Shown here one piece after another: positions 1-7,470 of a stretch of DNA of 64,000 nucleotides (within the stretch, counting starts at the first letter, position 1; every line of letters begins with the position of its first letter). Source of the stretch: an uncultured Kiritimatiellota bacterium (GTDB lineage: Bacteria; Verrucomicrobiota; Kiritimatiellia; RFP12; DVOR01); the NCBI GenBank assembly GCA_944389585.1, contig CALXMW010000007.1, forward strand, positions 1-64,000, in the 5' to 3' direction. The notes under the pieces are model-generated. The model was not told the origin of the DNA. It did not search any database and saw only the letters and a program-made list of their open reading frames with translations. Position numbers and translations under genes: made by a program.

Positions 1-50
1 GTTGTTTTACGTCCCTTCATCTTATTAGCAAGGGCGCTGACTTTTTTCGT

Positions 51-86
51 CCCTCTGGTGCGCCCCCCGGGGGGCGCCCCAGAGGG
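51..86. other. Long GC-rich hairpin upstream of the split PEP-CTERM gene
   Basis: An almost perfect inverted repeat with CCCTCTGG on one side and CCAGAGGG on the other around a CCCCGGGG core. No T-run follows it on either strand in the correct place, so it is not a textbook terminator. The remaining 158 bases at the window's left edge hold no gene that I can support. Confidence 0.4.
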
Positions 87-158
87 CGCACCGCCCCCCT
101 TCCGCCTCGCCGCATTACATTGTGCAACTTTCCCTCAAAAATAAATAAGTCTTTATAC

Positions 159-187
159 TTGACGGGGGGGGGGGAAGGTGTTATCTT
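159..187 (+). promoter_or_regulatory. Sigma-70-type promoter with an 11-G tract in its spacer
   Basis: TTGACG (159-164) and TATCTT (182-187) are separated by exactly 17 nt, and 10 of those 17 are part of an uninterrupted run of 11 G (164-174). It lies 54 bp before the ATG of the split PEP-CTERM gene. A homopolymer in a spacer is the classic layout of a promoter whose strength changes by strand slippage; that consequence is inference. Confidence 0.6.
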
Positions 188-240
188 ATTGCGCGTCGGT
201 GGCGATGGTCGCCGCCGCACACAATCAAGGAACACCAAGC

Positions 241-600
241 ATGAAACGCTGTTTCATCCTCCTCTCCGCAGTGTGTCTGACCGCGGTCGCCTCCGCCCTC
301 AACGTCACCTGGAGCGGCAAGAACGTCACCAACAATACCACGCAAACGGTCTTCGCGTCTGGGGCGGAGAAGAAGGATTTCTCCCTTGCCGCCGTCATCA
401 CGCTTGACGCGAACTTCTTGACCAACGCCACGAACAACGCTTCTATTGTCGCGGTCGGCTCCGGCCCGGTGGATGGCTGCACGCCCGGCATCCTTGCCTA
501 CAACGGTGACAAAGCGAAGGGCCTCGGAGGCCTCTTTTGGGCGGATGGCTCTGGCTCTTCCGCGTGGACTTCGAAGACCGAGGGGAGCGCCACCGAGGGT
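241..600 (+). pseudogene. PEP-CTERM surface protein, N-terminal half (split by prophage)
   Basis: Encodes 120 codons beginning with a Sec signal peptide (MKRCFILLSAVCLTAVASA) followed by a LamG-like beta-rich secreted domain start. The frame continues into the prophage for 14 codons and then stops at 640-642, so the product is truncated and lacks the sorting tail. The missing half is at 32761-33087 and both join in frame after removal of 601-32760. Start chosen for the signal peptide and an AAGGAA ribosome site 12 bases upstream. Relatives in this window are at 50016-50675 and 61351-62022. The intact protein would be exported and processed by the host exosortase; disruption by the phage should remove it from the surface. 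Confidence 0.88.
596..600. repeat. Left 5-bp target-site duplication AGGGT
   Basis: AGGGT here and at 32756-32760 directly flank the prophage. Five bases is the duplication length made by Mu-family transposases. The flanking bases differ (G before the left copy, C before the right copy; T after the left, A after the right), so the duplication is exactly 5 bp. Confidence 0.88.
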
Positions 601-627
601 TGTATTCTCTCGCGGGGGGTGAGAAAA

Positions 628-660
628 TTATCAAGTGGATGAGAATGGGGAGGGGGTAGG
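628..660. promoter_or_regulatory. Candidate left-end transposase binding sites
   Basis: TTATCAA-N5-TGAGAA (628-645) overlaps GAGAATGGGGAGGGGG (641-656). Both motifs recur in inverted orientation near the right end: TTATCAA-N5-TGAGAA as the complement of 32619-32636, and GAGAATGGGGAAGAGGG as the complement of 32720-32736. Repeated, inverted sites near both termini are what MuA-family end recognition needs. Assignment is inferred from sequence similarity only. Confidence 0.45.
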
Positions 661-754
661 GGAGGGGAAGGTTTTGCCGTCGAGGCCGAAGTGGTAGGCG
701 ATGGCGGTTTTGCCCGGCGCGACGACGGTGACGGTGAAGGGGTGGCGGAGGCGG

Positions 755-2083
755 TCAGTGGGAGTTGCCGTCTTTGTCGGTGATGGCGACGGCGGTGGCG
801 ATGTGGCGGGTGCCGTCTTTGCGGATGGTGATGGTGAAGGAGAATGCGAAGGGCTCGTTTCCGGGGCCGGGGTCGTTGGAGGTGGCGCGGGGGATGTTGG
901 AGACCGTAAAGGTCTTCCAGAGCACCGAGAAGTTCACGTCGCCTCTTTCGTAGTCGGCGGTGCAGCCCCAGTTGCAGAGGGCGCAGAAGAAATAGAGCGT
1001 AATGCTTTTGGTTCCGTCCGAGTTCGCAAGAGCGGCTGGGTGGGCGTAGAGCAATGGGAGGTTGCATTGGATGTTTTTTGCGCTGTCGCCGCTAGACCCT
1101 TCGTACTGGCTGTTTCTCCCTTGGAAATAGTCGTCTGGCAAGGCGCTTGCCGTGTTTGAGTTGCTGTCGCAGATCCGCGTCCAGAGGTGCGATTTGTCCA
1201 AGAACGCATAGGAAATGAGATTTCCGACCTTCGCGCGGTAAAGCGGTCGGAGCGTCTTTATGTTTAGGTCTGCGAGGAGTGGGCGCCCGGTTTGTTTGCG
1301 AAGATCTGCGAAGAGGGGCTGATAGACCGCTTCCCCGGGTATTGCCCGGAACTCGAAGATGTCGTTTTTTTGGAATTGACTTATCGTAATCGTGGCATGA
1401 GGGCCCAGCCAGGAGGCAATCGGTTTCCCGTTGTGAAGGAGCTCAAGCCCATAGACAAGCCTTCCCCCGGAGATTTCCCCCCCGGAGGCTTCCATTTCCA
1501 GGCTCAAATCCAAAAAGCAGCTCCAATAAGGGGAAATGGATTTGCCGTCTTGGACGATAACCGTTCCGCACGGGGAGCCATTTGAGAACTTCTTGACCGA
1601 GATCATGCATCCCGTTGCCTTAAATGTGTTTTTCCCGATGGTGATGGTGTCTTTGAACCAGCGGTCGTAGCGCTTTTTGCGCAGGAAGATCCAAGCCTCC
1701 CCGTCAAAATGGGCTGTCGCACTGAGCTCATCGCGGTCGGCACTTGCCTTGTCGTCGTAGCCCAATTCTGTCGTAGTGCTTCGGCCGGTCAGATAGAAGA
1801 GTTTGGTGTTGCCGCCATTCTGGGCGAACCAAACCCATCCTCGATAGTATTGGCTGCGGGTCGACCCGAAGACCAGCGCCCTGTATCCTGAATAGCCGTC
1901 CGCGAGGTGTCCCTTGACGTTGACGCGAAAGCGTTCGGAGAGGGTGGCGCTTTCAAGGCAAAGCGTTAGACGGTCCACGTCGCCGGCGGGGAGGTTGAAC
2001 TCGGAGGCAAGACCTGGCAGCCCGTAATTGATGTCCGAGGGGTAGTTCGACTCGAAAGCCCATGTTGGTAAAAAGGTCGCCAT
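755..2083 (-). CDS. Last late phage gene, unknown structural/fibre-type protein, probably frameshifted near its end
   Basis: 442 residues from the ATG at 2083 (MATFLPTW). No family recognised. It is rich in aromatic and beta-prone segments and sits at the distal end of the tail operon, where receptor-binding or accessory tail proteins usually lie. After the stop at 755-757 another frame continues with protein-like sequence (TDRLRHPFTVTVVAPGKT) to a stop at 631-633. Removing one C from the CCC run just before the stop would join the two frames, extending the protein by about 40 residues to within 30 bp of the phage end. This may be a real mutation, a sequencing slip or a recoding event. Confidence 0.6.
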   Translation of the reverse strand: MATFLPTWAFESNYPSDINYGLPGLASEFNLPAGDVDRLTLCLESATLSERFRVNVKGHLADGYSGYRALVFGSTRSQYYRGWVWFAQNGGNTKLFYLTGRSTTTELGYDDKASADRDELSATAHFDGEAWIFLRKKRYDRWFKDTITIGKNTFKATGCMISVKKFSNGSPCGTVIVQDGKSISPYWSCFLDLSLEMEASGGEISGGRLVYGLELLHNGKPIASWLGPHATITISQFQKNDIFEFRAIPGEAVYQPLFADLRKQTGRPLLADLNIKTLRPLYRAKVGNLISYAFLDKSHLWTRICDSNSNTASALPDDYFQGRNSQYEGSSGDSAKNIQCNLPLLYAHPAALANSDGTKSITLYFFCALCNWGCTADYERGDVNFSVLWKTFTVSNIPRATSNDPGPGNEPFAFSFTITIRKDGTRHIATAVAITDKDGNSH

Positions 2084-2084
2084 C

Positions 2085-3434
2085 TTAGGCCTCCGGGGCG
2101 GAGTTCTGTGCTTCGTGGTCTTCGGCGTGGGAGGAGAGCTCGGTGATGACGACGTCTTGGCTTCGGCCGGCATCGTCGAATGTTGAGGTCGCGGCGTTCC
2201 ATTTCAGGTAGCGCTGGACGAACTTTGCGGAAAGCGGCTCCCCGGAGGAAGACGAAGAGGAAGAAGAGTCGTGGTTTGGGTCCCCTGAGACGACGTAAAC
2301 GACGGGGCCTGGGATGAGGGTGCCGTTTGGCAGCCCGCCGCCGGTTTCGCCGGTTTCCCCTCCTGTTTCGGTACCGCCGTGGGTGGTGGTATTCGGCGGG
2401 GTGATGGCGACGATGACGCCGAGGTGGGCCTGGCGGAAGTCGGTGGCGGGGGCGTCTTCGTCGTCTGCGTTTTCGGCGTCGTCGAAGTCGCCGATTTCGA
2501 CGATGACGGAGCGGTGGCCGGGCGTCGCCGAGCTCGTCCCCGCGCCCGTTGGGTCGTCGTCGGGCGGAATGGAGGAGGCGTCGTTGGTGAGCACGGGCGT
2601 GCCGGGCGTCCACGAGACTGTCTCGTTGCCCTCGTCGTCCACCGTGGCCGTGCCCGTCCAGGTGAGGGCGGCGTAGAGGGTGCCGGAGGCGAGCGCGTCA
2701 GGCAGGTCGTTCCATCCGCGGGCCATGCCTTCGGGGAGGAGGGTCTGGCGGCCGACGCACCAAAGGGGGGAGAAGACCTGCCATTTGTGGGTGGTGATTT
2801 CTTCGCCGGATGGGTTGGTTTCGGTGAAGGCGTGGCGGCGGAGCATCCAGGCGGCGGGGATTTCGCCGCCGGTGGCGGAGGCGTCCGCGAAAAGGATGAG
2901 GTCGCCGAGGTGTCGTTGAGTGATTTTTGGGGTTGGGTTTGAGGAGGATTGCGAGGGGGTGAAGTCGGCGATGACGGCGGCGGGGGCGGTGGGGGCGGCG
3001 GCGTAGTCCAGGGTGTAGACGGGGGTTTCGCCGTCCTCGGCGGTGGATTGGGCGATATAGAGGGAGCCTGCGGTGGCGTCGGCGATTTGCCAGGCGTCGT
3101 CGTCGGAGGGGTGCTGCGCGAGGGTTTCGCCGAGGGTGAGGGTCTGCTCGGCGGCGACGCCGTCGACGACGCGCCAGAGGGAGCCCTTTCGGATGGCGAG
3201 GTCGTATCCGCCGTCTTTGTTTTTGGCGAAGGAGACCTTGAAGCGATGGTCGAAGGGGGTGGCGGGGGTTTGCTTTTGTGCGGCGGCGGCGGAGATGAAG
3301 GTGCCGTCTGGGGATTCGCGGGTGGAAACGCCGGCGCCGGGGAGGGGGCGTGCGCGGCGGATGGCCTCGATGAGGTCGTTCAGGCGGTCGGCGGTGAGGG
3401 TTTGGCCTCGGATGAATCGGGCGGGGAGTTTCAC
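2085..3434 (-). CDS. Phage tail/baseplate-region protein, unknown function
   Basis: 449 residues with a GTG start at 3434 that overlaps the stop of the upstream gene (GTGA), so translation is probably coupled. The N-terminus reads VKLPARFIRGQTLTADRLND, a pattern seen in phage minor structural proteins; the C-terminal third is low complexity, rich in G, T, S and acidic residues, including a run of eight serines near residue 405. No catalytic motif is visible. It is placed between the putative tape-measure and the last phage gene. Confidence 0.65.
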   Translation of the reverse strand: MKLPARFIRGQTLTADRLNDLIEAIRRARPLPGAGVSTRESPDGTFISAAAAQKQTPATPFDHRFKVSFAKNKDGGYDLAIRKGSLWRVVDGVAAEQTLTLGETLAQHPSDDDAWQIADATAGSLYIAQSTAEDGETPVYTLDYAAAPTAPAAVIADFTPSQSSSNPTPKITQRHLGDLILFADASATGGEIPAAWMLRRHAFTETNPSGEEITTHKWQVFSPLWCVGRQTLLPEGMARGWNDLPDALASGTLYAALTWTGTATVDDEGNETVSWTPGTPVLTNDASSIPPDDDPTGAGTSSATPGHRSVIVEIGDFDDAENADDEDAPATDFRQAHLGVIVAITPPNTTTHGGTETGGETGETGGGLPNGTLIPGPVVYVVSGDPNHDSSSSSSSSGEPLSAKFVQRYLKWNAATSTFDDAGRSQDVVITELSSHAEDHEAQNSAPEA

Positions 3435-4231
3435 GATGCGTCTCCTGTGCCTGAGTCGGCGGTTTCGTAGAGGTCTTCGTCCCACTTGTCGGCGCCGGTC
3501 CATTGCTCGACGCGCTGGAAGGTGCCGTCGACGGCGCCCTGGAGGCGGTCGGCGGTTTTGAGCCATTCTTTGGCGAGGTCGGTGAGTTTGGAGAGGTCGA
3601 CGTTTCCGGCGGCGGTGTCGGAGCCGGAGGGTTCGCCGATTTTGCCCACGCCGCCCAGGGTGAGGCTTTCGAGGTCGGTGACGACGGAGGTGCGGGTGAG
3701 CACGGGGGTGTAGACGGAAAAGTAGTCGACGCCCTTGAGGATTTTCTCGGCGAGCTTGAGGGTGTCCCCGGTGAGCTTGGAGCCCTCGTCGCCGACCTCG
3801 GTGAGGAAGTTGGAATAGGCCTCCCACGCGCCGTCCACGCTCTCCAGGCGCTGCCATTTTCGGAGCTGTTGGAGGTCGGGGCCGTCCTTTTGGTCGGCGT
3901 GCCAGTTGAGGATGGGTTTTTGGATTTCGAGGTAGTCGAGGTTCCAGGTTTCGATTTGGTCTCGTCTGGAGAAGGTGACCTGGAGGGTTCCGAGGCCGCC
4001 TTGGCGTCTGGTGGCGACGGCGCCTGCGATGAAGTCGTTGTCTTTGTTGAAGCCGTCGATGGCGTTTCCGCCGGCGGAGGAGTTTTGTTTTCCGGTGGTG
4101 CCGACCTTGAGGTTTTCGATGGTGGCTTTGATTTTGTCCCAGTCGCCTTGGTAGACCACGGTGGCGGTCATGAGGTCGTTTTGTTTGGCGATGGTCTGGG
4201 TGAAGGTTTCTTTGGTGTTGATGTCGGGCAT
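3431..4231 (-). CDS. Phage structural protein, unknown function
   Basis: 266 residues beginning MPDINTKETFTQTIAKQND, with a good ribosome site (AAAGGAA) upstream. No signal peptide or membrane segment. The beta-prone middle (TLQVTFSRRDQIETWNLDYLE) would fit a tail-tip or baseplate hub protein, but no family is recognised. It follows the putative tape-measure gene at a short distance and overlaps the next gene by four bases. Confidence 0.65.
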   Translation of the reverse strand: MPDINTKETFTQTIAKQNDLMTATVVYQGDWDKIKATIENLKVGTTGKQNSSAGGNAIDGFNKDNDFIAGAVATRRQGGLGTLQVTFSRRDQIETWNLDYLEIQKPILNWHADQKDGPDLQQLRKWQRLESVDGAWEAYSNFLTEVGDEGSKLTGDTLKLAEKILKGVDYFSVYTPVLTRTSVVTDLESLTLGGVGKIGEPSGSDTAAGNVDLSKLTDLAKEWLKTADRLQGAVDGTFQRVEQWTGADKWDEDLYETADSGTGDAS

Positions 4232-4244
4232 GGGGGCGTTCCTT

Positions 4245-5219
4245 TCAGCGCAAGACGGCGACCTGCGCGCCGCGGGTGTCCAGGGTGTCCGGGTGGGAGG
4301 CGCGGCCCTCCCAGAGGCGGTAGATGTCCTTCAGCACGGCGAGGATGTCCTTATTGACGTCGGCGACGTCGACGGAGGGGCCGACGGTGCCGCCGCGCTT
4401 GGCCAAGGCGTCGGTGACCTCGCCTGGGGCGAGAGGCGCGATGGGCGTGGTCGCCTCCGTCTGGTCGCGCAGGGTCTGGAGTTGCGCCAGGCGGCCGAGC
4501 TGGAGGTTGTATTGCGCCTGCAGTTCCCGATATTCCTGGGTGTCGGTCTCCTCCTCCTCAATCATTGGCCTCATCTTGACCCCAAGGCCGGCCAGAGAGC
4601 TTTCTCCCATTCCATACTTGATGGTGTGGATGCGCTCGTCGATGGCGTCCAGCCGTTGGTCCCGCGTCATCGGCTCCAAGGTCTTTTGGAAGGCTGCGTC
4701 GCTTCGCTGGGCAGAGTTGGACATCATGGTGTTGAACTCCGCGTCCCGGACGCTCTCAAAGGCTTCACGGGTGTTGCGCGCGCTTTCGGCGAGACTATTG
4801 AAGGCTCCGATGAGTCCGCCCACCGCGCCGCCGATGGCCGCGCCGAGGGGGCCGCCCGCGGCGAAGCCTGCAGCCGCCCCGCCGAGGAGGCCACCGCCGA
4901 CGTTGCCCACCCAGTTGGCCTCTTTTTGCATGTCGGGACGGAAGCCCGTGAGGCCGTTGGCCAGGGAGGAAAAGCCCTGCTGGAGGAAGAGGCCCCCGGC
5001 CATCGCGCCAATCTGTCCGGCGATGGATTTGCCGCCGTTGGCGGGGGTGCCCTGGTTCGGCGTGGGGGAATCCATGTGTGAGCCCCGGGGCGCACCGGGC
5101 GCGATGGGGGCCTGCGGGGCGGTTGCGGGGGCGTTGCCGGGGGACTGCGGGGCGCTTGCGGAGCCGCCGGCCTTGGCGGTGTCTCCCACCACGCGCAGGG
5201 TGATGGTGCTGTCAGCCAT
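4245..5219 (-). CDS. Putative short tape-measure protein
   Basis: 324 residues. A Pro/Ala/Gln-rich N-terminus (residues 15-60) is followed by a Gly/Ala-rich hydrophobic stretch (about 70-145), then an alpha-helical, coiled-coil-prone region (150-260). It directly follows a pair of overlapping small genes that look like tail-assembly chaperones, the usual position of the tape-measure gene. It is much shorter than typical tape measures, implying a short tail or a contracted homolog. Assignment rests on composition and position. Confidence 0.5.
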   Translation of the reverse strand: MADSTITLRVVGDTAKAGGSASAPQSPGNAPATAPQAPIAPGAPRGSHMDSPTPNQGTPANGGKSIAGQIGAMAGGLFLQQGFSSLANGLTGFRPDMQKEANWVGNVGGGLLGGAAAGFAAGGPLGAAIGGAVGGLIGAFNSLAESARNTREAFESVRDAEFNTMMSNSAQRSDAAFQKTLEPMTRDQRLDAIDERIHTIKYGMGESSLAGLGVKMRPMIEEEETDTQEYRELQAQYNLQLGRLAQLQTLRDQTEATTPIAPLAPGEVTDALAKRGGTVGPSVDVADVNKDILAVLKDIYRLWEGRASHPDTLDTRGAQVAVLR

Positions 5220-5391
5220 GTCGTATCCTTTCCATCAATTCCTCCTCGAGGAGGGTGAAGCCCTTTGAGCCGGCGACGGCGGTCTTCCATTGTCGGAAGA
5301 GGAGGGCGAGCTGTGCGGCGGGGAGGCGGTGGAGGAGGTGGTGCAGGGGCCAGTGATAGGTGCGCGCCGCCCACTCCGCCAGGGCGATCAT
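5212..5391 (-). CDS. Small tail-assembly-chaperone-like ORF
   Basis: 59 residues (MIALAEWAARTYHWPLHHLL...), ATG at 5391 overlapping the TGA of the preceding gene (ATGA) and ending inside the start of the putative tape-measure gene. The 'AEWAARTYHW' opening is like the small second chaperone frame found before tape-measure genes in many tailed phages. The two overlaps argue for translational coupling. Confidence 0.55.
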   Translation of the reverse strand: MIALAEWAARTYHWPLHHLLHRLPAAQLALLFRQWKTAVAGSKGFTLLEEELMERIRHG

Positions 5392-5831
5392 CCAGCCGTT
5401 GCCGGCGAGGCTTTTTTTGGCGCGTCCCCCTCCGGCCCCGGGAGCAGCGCGTAAAAGGCGCGGAGAGCCTTGAGTGCGGCGACCCAGCGTTTGGAGAAGT
5501 CGCCGGGGGAGAGGGTGTCGGCCCAGGCGAAGGCGTCCTCGGTGAGGGTGTCGAGGTGTTTGGCGCCCTGGGCGGAGGGAATAGAGAGGAGGAAGAGCCC
5601 GGGGATGACGTCGGCGGCGGCGGGGTTTGTCGCGGAGAGGAGGGGGCTCTTGATCTTCTCGAGGAGGGCCACCTGGCCGAGTGTGAGGGGGGCGGGGTCG
5701 GCGATGGCGTCGAGGACCGTCTGGGGGTTGCCGGCGGGCTCGCCGCCGTCAACCCGTGAATCGCGAATCGCGAATCGCGAATCGTCGCGCCCCTGCGGGG
5801 CATCCGGCTTGTCTTTGTGCATTGCGTTCAT
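5388..5831 (-). CDS. Tail-assembly-chaperone-like protein with repeat-encoded N-terminus
   Basis: 147 residues. Residues about 10-26 (DAPQGRDDSRFAIRDSR) are encoded by an arm of the heptamer palindromic element; the real domain begins around residue 35 and is helical (ADVIPGLFLLSIPSAQGAK..., AALKALRAFYALLPG). Position before the small overlapping ORF and the tape-measure candidate suggests a tail-assembly chaperone. The same N-terminal tag occurs on four other phage proteins in this window. Confidence 0.55.
   Translation of the reverse strand: MNAMHKDKPDAPQGRDDSRFAIRDSRVDGGEPAGNPQTVLDAIADPAPLTLGQVALLEKIKSPLLSATNPAAADVIPGLFLLSIPSAQGAKHLDTLTEDAFAWADTLSPGDFSKRWVAALKALRAFYALLPGPEGDAPKKASPATAG
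5756..5803. repeat. Heptamer palindromic element, half copy
   Basis: Four GTGAATC/GCGAATC units followed by the CGCCCCTGCGGGGC stem-loop; no opposite arm is present. It lies in frame within the first 30 codons of the gene at 5388-5831. Confidence 0.8.
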
Positions 5832-5849
5832 TTCCGGTTCTCCGTGACG

Positions 5850-6218
5850 TTACGCGCCTTTGGGCCAGTTCTCGTAGCGCTCGAGGGTGAGGACGAGTTT
5901 GCGGAAGTCGCGGTTGGATTCGACTTCGCGGCAGGCGAGGACGGCGAAGGATTTGCCGGCGACGGTGAGGGTGGTGGGGGTTCCGGCGGTGAAGTCGGGG
6001 GCGGCGATGTTGGAGGGCGCGAGGAGGGTGGCGGTGACGGTGGTCTTTTTGTCGTAGTCCTCGCGGTGGAAGACGGCGCCTTTGTTGTCCTGGGCGTAGG
6101 CGGCCTGGGTTTCGTCGTTGCATTCCCAGTCGGTGATGACGCAGTTGGCGTAGTCGCCGGAGAGGGTTTTGTCGACGCCCCATCCGGGGGTCGTGATGCT
6201 TGCGGGGTTGGTTGCCAT
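5850..6218 (-). CDS. Probable tail tube-type protein
   Basis: 122 residues (MATNPASITTPGWGVDKTL...) with a beta-rich middle and an AAAGGAA ribosome site. Size and place, immediately before the tail-assembly-chaperone-like genes, fit a small major tail protein. No motif confirms it. Confidence 0.5.
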   Translation of the reverse strand: MATNPASITTPGWGVDKTLSGDYANCVITDWECNDETQAAYAQDNKGAVFHREDYDKKTTVTATLLAPSNIAAPDFTAGTPTTLTVAGKSFAVLACREVESNRDFRKLVLTLERYENWPKGA

Positions 6219-6249
6219 GGTGGTGTTCCTTTCTGTTTGGGTTAAAGGG

Positions 6250-6648
6250 TCAGCGGGAGACGATGGTGTCGAGGGTGGCGGTGGCCTGGAAGAGGTCGAC
6301 CTGGGGTACGTGCTCGACGGTGCGGAGCATGAGGTTGGGTCCGTCGAGGGCGAGGGCGGCGTGCCAGGCGGCGTCGAGGGCGGTGGCGGCCTGGGGGCGT
6401 GCGCGGTTGAGGGTGGGGTTCTCGAGGGCGAGGAGCTCGACGGAGACGTTGAGGGCGGGGCGGTTGTTCTCGGCGCGGGGGGCGCGGAGGATGAGGGCGC
6501 AGCCGGTGCCGGAGAGGACGGCGCGCTCGACCTCGCTGAGGATGTCGAGCTGGTTTTCGATGAGCACGGCCACGCCGTGCTCCGCGTACCAGGGGTCGGC
6601 GTCGAGGGTGGCCTTCAGCCAGGCCAGGAGGGTTTGGATGGGGTTCAT
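6250..6648 (-). CDS. Minor tail/tail-terminator-like protein
   Basis: 132 residues from the ATG at 6648 (MNPIQTLLAWLKATLDADPW). An N-terminal helix is followed by a mixed alpha/beta fold, with a central strand pair (CALILRAPRAENNRPALNVS). The size and the location between the head-completion-type gene and the tail tube candidate resemble tail terminators; no family is certain. Confidence 0.5.
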   Translation of the reverse strand: MNPIQTLLAWLKATLDADPWYAEHGVAVLIENQLDILSEVERAVLSGTGCALILRAPRAENNRPALNVSVELLALENPTLNRARPQAATALDAAWHAALALDGPNLMLRTVEHVPQVDLFQATATLDTIVSR

Positions 6649-6700
6649 GGGGGTGCTCCTTTCAGTCGCACGGAGAACGAAAAACGGAGAACGGAACGCC

Positions 6701-7288
6701 CTAACGGGCGGCTTGGGAGGCCACGGTTTCGAGTGCGTTGAGGGCGGCGCGGGCGAGGGTGTCGTCGATGGTCTTTTGGTCGGGGAGGAGGGTGGGGTCG
6801 CGCTTTTGTGTGACGGAGGCGCAGAGGGCGTACATGGGGGTGAGGCGGCCGGCCTCCTCGGTGGCGAGGACGCGGGTGCCCTTGGGGCGGAAGAGATCGG
6901 CGCCGGAGAGGTTGGCAAACTCGCGGGAGCGCCTGCCGTAGGCCTCGGCGCGCAGGGGGATGGTGAGGGCCTTGGCGCGGCGGGGGCGGATGATCACGTC
7001 GCGGAGGGCGCGTGCGATGCCGGGATGGGTGACGGAGACCTCGGCGTCGTTGGCGTGGGTGTGGAGGCGGACGGCCTGGGCGGAGCCGGACCAGAAGCCC
7101 GTGGGGGTGGCGCCCAGGCGGTTGGCGGTGTCATGGCGTTCGCGGGCCACCTTTTGCAGATGTCGCATGACGAGGATCTGGAGGGCGCCGGCGGCGGCCT
7201 TGGCCAAAAGCCCCGGGGTGATGCACTCCACCCAGCGCCGGTGCCACCCGGCCAGCCGCTCCGCGGGAATCGTGATTGTCACGCTCAT
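6701..7288 (-). CDS. Virion morphogenesis/head-tail completion protein (Mu gpG or HK97 gp10-like)
   Basis: 195 residues. The N-terminal helix (AGALQILVMRHLQKVARERHD), the following 'GATPTGFW' and a beta-rich middle with ALTIPLRAEAYG are features of phage completion proteins. Start codon overlaps the stop of the upstream small ORF (ATGA). In Mu, gpG follows gpF, and here it likewise lies just downstream of the gpF-like gene. Confidence 0.5.
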   Translation of the reverse strand: MSVTITIPAERLAGWHRRWVECITPGLLAKAAAGALQILVMRHLQKVARERHDTANRLGATPTGFWSGSAQAVRLHTHANDAEVSVTHPGIARALRDVIIRPRRAKALTIPLRAEAYGRRSREFANLSGADLFRPKGTRVLATEEAGRLTPMYALCASVTQKRDPTLLPDQKTIDDTLARAALNALETVASQAAR

Positions 7289-7470
7289 TTTTTGCTTGCC
7301 TTTTCGTTCGGGTTATGCGATAGTGTTGTCGAGGTCGATGCAGAGCGCTTACACGCTGAGAGGCTCGATTCTTCGTGACGGGGTGTAAGCCCGACGACGC
7401 GCATCTGATCGGGGGTTCGCCCCCGTGATGGCCGGTCTAGCCCGATTACGGGAAGGCCGGCCGCTTTCAT
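7285..7470 (-). CDS. Small phage ORF with stop/start overlaps on both sides
   Basis: 61 residues, basic and Ser-rich (MKAAGLPVIGLDRPSRGRTP...). Not recognised. The case for a real gene is the ATGA overlap with the stop of the head-morphogenesis gene upstream and a second ATGA overlap with the start of the completion gene downstream. The DNA also holds a GGGGG-TTCG-CCCCC stem-loop (about 7411-7424), so an RNA role is an alternative. Confidence 0.45.
   Translation of the reverse strand: MKAAGLPVIGLDRPSRGRTPDQMRVVGLTPRHEESSLSACKRSASTSTTLSHNPNEKASKK

Noticed and set aside
7400..7440. tRNA-like T-arm (GGGGGTTCGCCCCC)
   Set aside because: The loop is a UUCG tetraloop, and no acceptor, D or anticodon arm can be built around it.
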